From Bdellovibrio sp. KM01 (GTDB taxonomy: Bacteria > Bdellovibrionota > Bdellovibrionia > Bdellovibrionales > Bdellovibrionaceae), in contig NZ_CP058348.1 in NCBI RefSeq assembly GCF_013752535.1, forward strand, positions 2,976,001 to 3,040,000: a stretch of DNA of 64,000 nt. Direction: 5' to 3'. Shown in pieces: positions 61,171-64,000 of this stretch. The first letter of the stretch is position 1. Each line of letters begins with the position of its first letter. Made by a program: the position numbers and the translations under genes. The notes below the pieces were generated by a model. The model ran no database searches, was not told where the DNA came from, and saw nothing but the letters and a program-made list of their open reading frames with translations.

Positions 61171-62979
61171 CTAAATCACCATTTCAGATCCCTCATATCC
61201 AGATCCTTTAATAAGAATTTTTAAATCCGACACAACCCTTGAAAGCTCTTCTGCATTTTTTGATAGATCCTGAGAGGCTTGAGCTGCCTCCTCGGCTGCG
61301 GATGCATTATTCTGAGTTGTCTGATCAAACTGGTTCATTGCTATGCTGATCTGCTTAAGACCTAAACTCTGCTCGTCACTTGCTTTCGCGATTTCACCAA
61401 CGATAACATTCAACTCTTTAATGGCCTGGGTGATTTCACCAAATGATTTTGCATTGCTTTCAGCAATTCTATTTCCATCAGATATTTTTTTAACAATTTC
61501 ACTAATGATTTTACTTATATTCCCAGCAGACTCAGCACTTTTATGAGCCAAACTGCGGACGGCATCAGCTACGACCGCAAAGCCTTTACCATGCTCTCCA
61601 GCTCGAGCTGCTTCCACAGAAGCATTTAACGACAAAAGATTGGTTTGAAATGCGATGTCATCAATCACGCTAATAATTTCTGACATTTTTTTAGATGACT
61701 GCTCAATTTCAACCATGGCGGCCATCAGCCCACCTATCTGCCCACTTCCTTTTGATGTCAACGCACTAGCCTCCGCTGTCAATTTATTAGCACTTTGGGC
61801 GCTTTGAGCGTTCCGACTAACCATGCTGACTAACTCTTCCAAAGATGCCACGGACTCTTCGATAGAAGCTGCTGCTTGGATAGCGCCCTCTGATAAATGT
61901 GTCCCCGTAGAAGTCATCTGACCAGCAGTCGTCGTCACCGTAACCCCAACTCTTTCCGCATCTGCGGCGACAGCGCTCAAAGTACGCTCCAATTTCCTAG
62001 CAAACACTACTGAAATCAACAAAAGTGCGAGTATCACAAACGCCAAGGAGCCGGAGGCAGTCAAAGTGCTTGAAATGACTTTCGCAGTTACATCCGGCTC
62101 ATAAATAGCAGAAACAAGTATATATCCGTCAGTTTCCTCAGACTTCCTATAATTCCAGCTTTCTAAGTTTAATTCCGAAATATTGTTGTTCTGAAGCCAG
62201 CCCAAATAAATCTCGCTATTCAATTCCTTATCATCTCTCTTTGAAATCATCCGAATGGCACCATCTTCATTTTTATACAAAACAAAAAAGCCTTTTTGCA
62301 AAATTTGTGAGTGCTCCACAAAGTCGACAGTAGCAACCAACGACTTCAAAATGTAACCCGAATACCAGGCTCCAATAACCTCTTTATCCTGTGAAAAAAT
62401 AGGCTTATAACCAGTAAAATAGGGCTTGTTGAGAATTTGACTCTGCCCAAAGTACGACTGACCTTTAATCAATGCACTGTAAGCTGGCCCTTGGATAGAA
62501 AGCTTAGTGCCCACGGCCCGACTGCCGTCCTCCTGAACTACGTTAGTAGAAATTCTAATAAAGTCAGCCCCTCTCCTGACAAAGATGGTCGCGGTACTAC
62601 CAAATTCCTCTTTGACCTTGTCTGTCGCCACAAAGTTCTTACTAAGCTCATTCCCGTTGACCTCAAGACTAGGTACTTTCTCACCGTTGATGATTTCAAT
62701 ATTTTTTACCGTATTGATACTGATGGGACCTTTGGATACAACAAGTGTTTGCAGCCGCTCAAGAGCTCCCTGCACGACCGCTGCATAGACTGGGGCAGAG
62801 TCGCGCATTTGTGCCAGTTGACCCCGAACACCCTTTGAGATGAGCTCACGCTGATAACCGAGCTCTGCGCGAACAGATCTATTTATAGAGAAGCCCGTGT
62901 ATGCAAGTGACATAAGCACAATGACCAGCATCACCAAAGAACCCAGCAATATTTTTTTATTTAAAGACCAATTTTTCAC
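61171..62979 (-). CDS. Methyl-accepting chemotaxis protein with Cache-like sensor
   Basis: 602 residues from a GTG at 62979 with GGAGAG 7 nt upstream; a longer ORF begins at 63024 but lacks such a site. First membrane helix about 10-31, then a periplasmic region of about 280 residues with the Cache-like hallmarks [20 protein letters not shown] and WYSGYI, a second membrane helix at about 310-330, and the signalling domain ([20 protein letters not shown] then [18 protein letters not shown]). Adjacent to another chemoreceptor on the same strand. Confidence 0.92.
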   Translation of the reverse strand: MKNWSLNKKILLGSLVMLVIVLMSLAYTGFSINRSVRAELGYQRELISKGVRGQLAQMRDSAPVYAAVVQGALERLQTLVVSKGPISINTVKNIEIINGEKVPSLEVNGNELSKNFVATDKVKEEFGSTATIFVRRGADFIRISTNVVQEDGSRAVGTKLSIQGPAYSALIKGQSYFGQSQILNKPYFTGYKPIFSQDKEVIGAWYSGYILKSLVATVDFVEHSQILQKGFFVLYKNEDGAIRMISKRDDKELNSEIYLGWLQNNNISELNLESWNYRKSEETDGYILVSAIYEPDVTAKVISSTLTASGSLAFVILALLLISVVFARKLERTLSAVAADAERVGVTVTTTAGQMTSTGTHLSEGAIQAAASIEESVASLEELVSMVSRNAQSAQSANKLTAEASALTSKGSGQIGGLMAAMVEIEQSSKKMSEIISVIDDIAFQTNLLSLNASVEAARAGEHGKGFAVVADAVRSLAHKSAESAGNISKIISEIVKKISDGNRIAESNAKSFGEITQAIKELNVIVGEIAKASDEQSLGLKQISIAMNQFDQTTQNNASAAEEAAQASQDLSKNAEELSRVVSDLKILIKGSGYEGSEMVI

Positions 62980-63024
62980 GTTTTTCTCTCCAGAAAATTT
63001 GCCTTTCAAGCAACTGATTTGCAA

Positions 63025-64000
63025 TTAGGCGCCTCGAAGAATTAAAGATTTTGGATTGGACTGCCTTTTTGGCGAATTGCCAGCCACGACTCTATTTAGG
63101 ACCAACACATTTCCCATCAAAGATTCTGATTGCGACGAAAGTTGATTAGCTGAAGCCGCAGCCTCTTCCGACGCTGCAACATTTTGTTGAGTAATTTGAT
63201 CTAATTGATTCATCGCCTTACCAATTTGTGCGATGCCATTGGCCTGCTCCTCACTGGCTGTAGCAATCTCAACATTGATATCCGCGACTTTTTTTACGGC
63301 ACTTACGATTTCAGCCAAGACCTCGCCACCTTGGTTGGCCTGCTTGCTTCCAATCTCTATCTTTTGCACGCTATCATCAATTAAAGACGCGATATTTTTT
63401 GCCGACTCTGCACTTCGATGTGCCAAGTTGCGCACAGCTTCTGCAACAACTGCAAATCCTTTTCCTTGTTCGCCAGCACGAGCAGCTTCGACCGCGGCAT
63501 TCAGGGCCAAAAGATTCGTTTGAAATGCAATGTCATCAATGACAGAAGTGATTTCCGCGATCTTTTTAGAATCAGATGAGATGCTCTGGATAGATTGAAT
63601 TAAAGTTAGAATTTCTTTTTCGCCCTTAATCGCAGTCTCTCTAGTTGAAGAAGCCAAAGAAGCTGCTTGCTTCGCATTGTCAGTATTCACGCGAACCATA
63701 GCCGTCAACTGCTCCATTGTAGCGACTGTCTCTTCAAGAGACGAAGTCTGCAGCAAAGCGGACTGAGATAGAGACTGGGATGATTGAGCAATCTGCTCTG
63801 CGACGTCTGTCACGTGATTTGTGCCATCCGCGAGATCTGAAGAAACCGCGGCGATAGATTTTGATAGATAAAATGCAAAAAGAGTACTGGTGGTAAGTCC
63901 CGCCAATACTCCAATAGCTATAATAACTACCATCGCCACATCAGTGCGCCCTGTGGTAGCTTGTGCCTCTTTAACATACTGAAGGCCACTGCTTCTTTGA
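63025..64000 (-). CDS. Methyl-accepting chemotaxis protein, N-terminal part missing
   Basis: The C-terminal 324 codons of a chemoreceptor; the reading frame is open to the right edge. A hydrophobic helix ([18 protein letters not shown]) is followed by the signalling domain with [20 protein letters not shown] and [18 protein letters not shown]. The C-terminal 25 residues are basic and have no pentapeptide tether. The sensor half is outside the window. Upstream of the Cache-type receptor by 45 nt and probably co-transcribed with it. Confidence 0.92.
   Translation of the reverse strand, partial: QRSSGLQYVKEAQATTGRTDVAMVVIIAIGVLAGLTTSTLFAFYLSKSIAAVSSDLADGTNHVTDVAEQIAQSSQSLSQSALLQTSSLEETVATMEQLTAMVRVNTDNAKQAASLASSTRETAIKGEKEILTLIQSIQSISSDSKKIAEITSVIDDIAFQTNLLALNAAVEAARAGEQGKGFAVVAEAVRNLAHRSAESAKNIASLIDDSVQKIEIGSKQANQGGEVLAEIVSAVKKVADINVEIATASEEQANGIAQIGKAMNQLDQITQQNVAASEEAAASANQLSSQSESLMGNVLVLNRVVAGNSPKRQSNPKSLILRGA

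Overview
The window looks like chromosomal DNA of a predatory deltaproteobacterium of the Bdellovibrio type. The reasons are the moderate GC content, a TIGR02147/DUF4423 regulator, many secreted or lipid-anchored peptidases, several chemoreceptors, and histone-like Lys/Ala-rich tails on unrelated proteins. This assignment is inferred from gene content and not from any marker comparison. Most genes are housekeeping genes in short operons separated by clear hairpin terminators.

Layout. 1-3.0 kb: a 2-oxo acid dehydrogenase E1 alpha/beta pair coupled to a SAM-dependent methyltransferase that runs off the left edge. 3.0-6.1 kb: three homologous prepilin-like proteins, two on one strand and one divergent, all with the same eight-cysteine ectodomain. 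6.1-12.1 kb: a secretion-rich block with a membrane HEXXH protein, a secreted HEXXH peptidase co-transcribed with a secreted protein carrying an R-S-ExE ADP-ribosyltransferase signature, and a TIGR02147 regulator. 12.2-18 kb: a tail-specific S41 protease, a HAD-like protein, and an operon of a BlaI-type repressor, a sensorless M56 peptidase, a DsbA-like lipoprotein and a small secreted protein, controlled by two palindromic operators over its promoter. 18-25 kb: topoisomerase I, a HAD phosphatase and TldD/PmbA. 25.2-31 kb: an outer-membrane barrel, a giant metzincin lipoprotein and a second lipoprotein. 31-36 kb: a DJ-1/PfpI protein behind a hairpin that would sequester its ribosome-binding site, then YihY, an AsmA-like protein and a large secreted protein.

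36-41 kb: Tex, a 31-residue very basic protein, IF-1, a Lys/Ala/Pro-rich protein, and LpxD with a membrane partner. 41-46 kb: a chemoreceptor divergent from a Crp/Fnr-family regulator, with a perfect FNR-type box between them, then a soluble hybrid sensor kinase. 46-54 kb: an rRNA methyltransferase, ETF-ubiquinone oxidoreductase, a nitrilase-family amidase, and L24-L28 divergent from S18. At 54.2 kb there is a tRNA-Pro(UGG). Beyond it genes are sparser and look more accessory: an isocitrate dehydrogenase overlapping a DUF6671-like zinc-ribbon protein and divergent from a LysR regulator, a SOUL heme protein, OsmC divergent from a GbsR/MarR regulator, and two adjacent chemoreceptors, the last cut by the right edge.

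No CRISPR array, insertion sequence or prophage was recognised. The most unusual items are the eight-cysteine pilin trio, the secreted ADP-ribosyltransferase-like protein with its peptidase partner, the SD-sequestering hairpin, and the BlaI/M56/DsbA operon.
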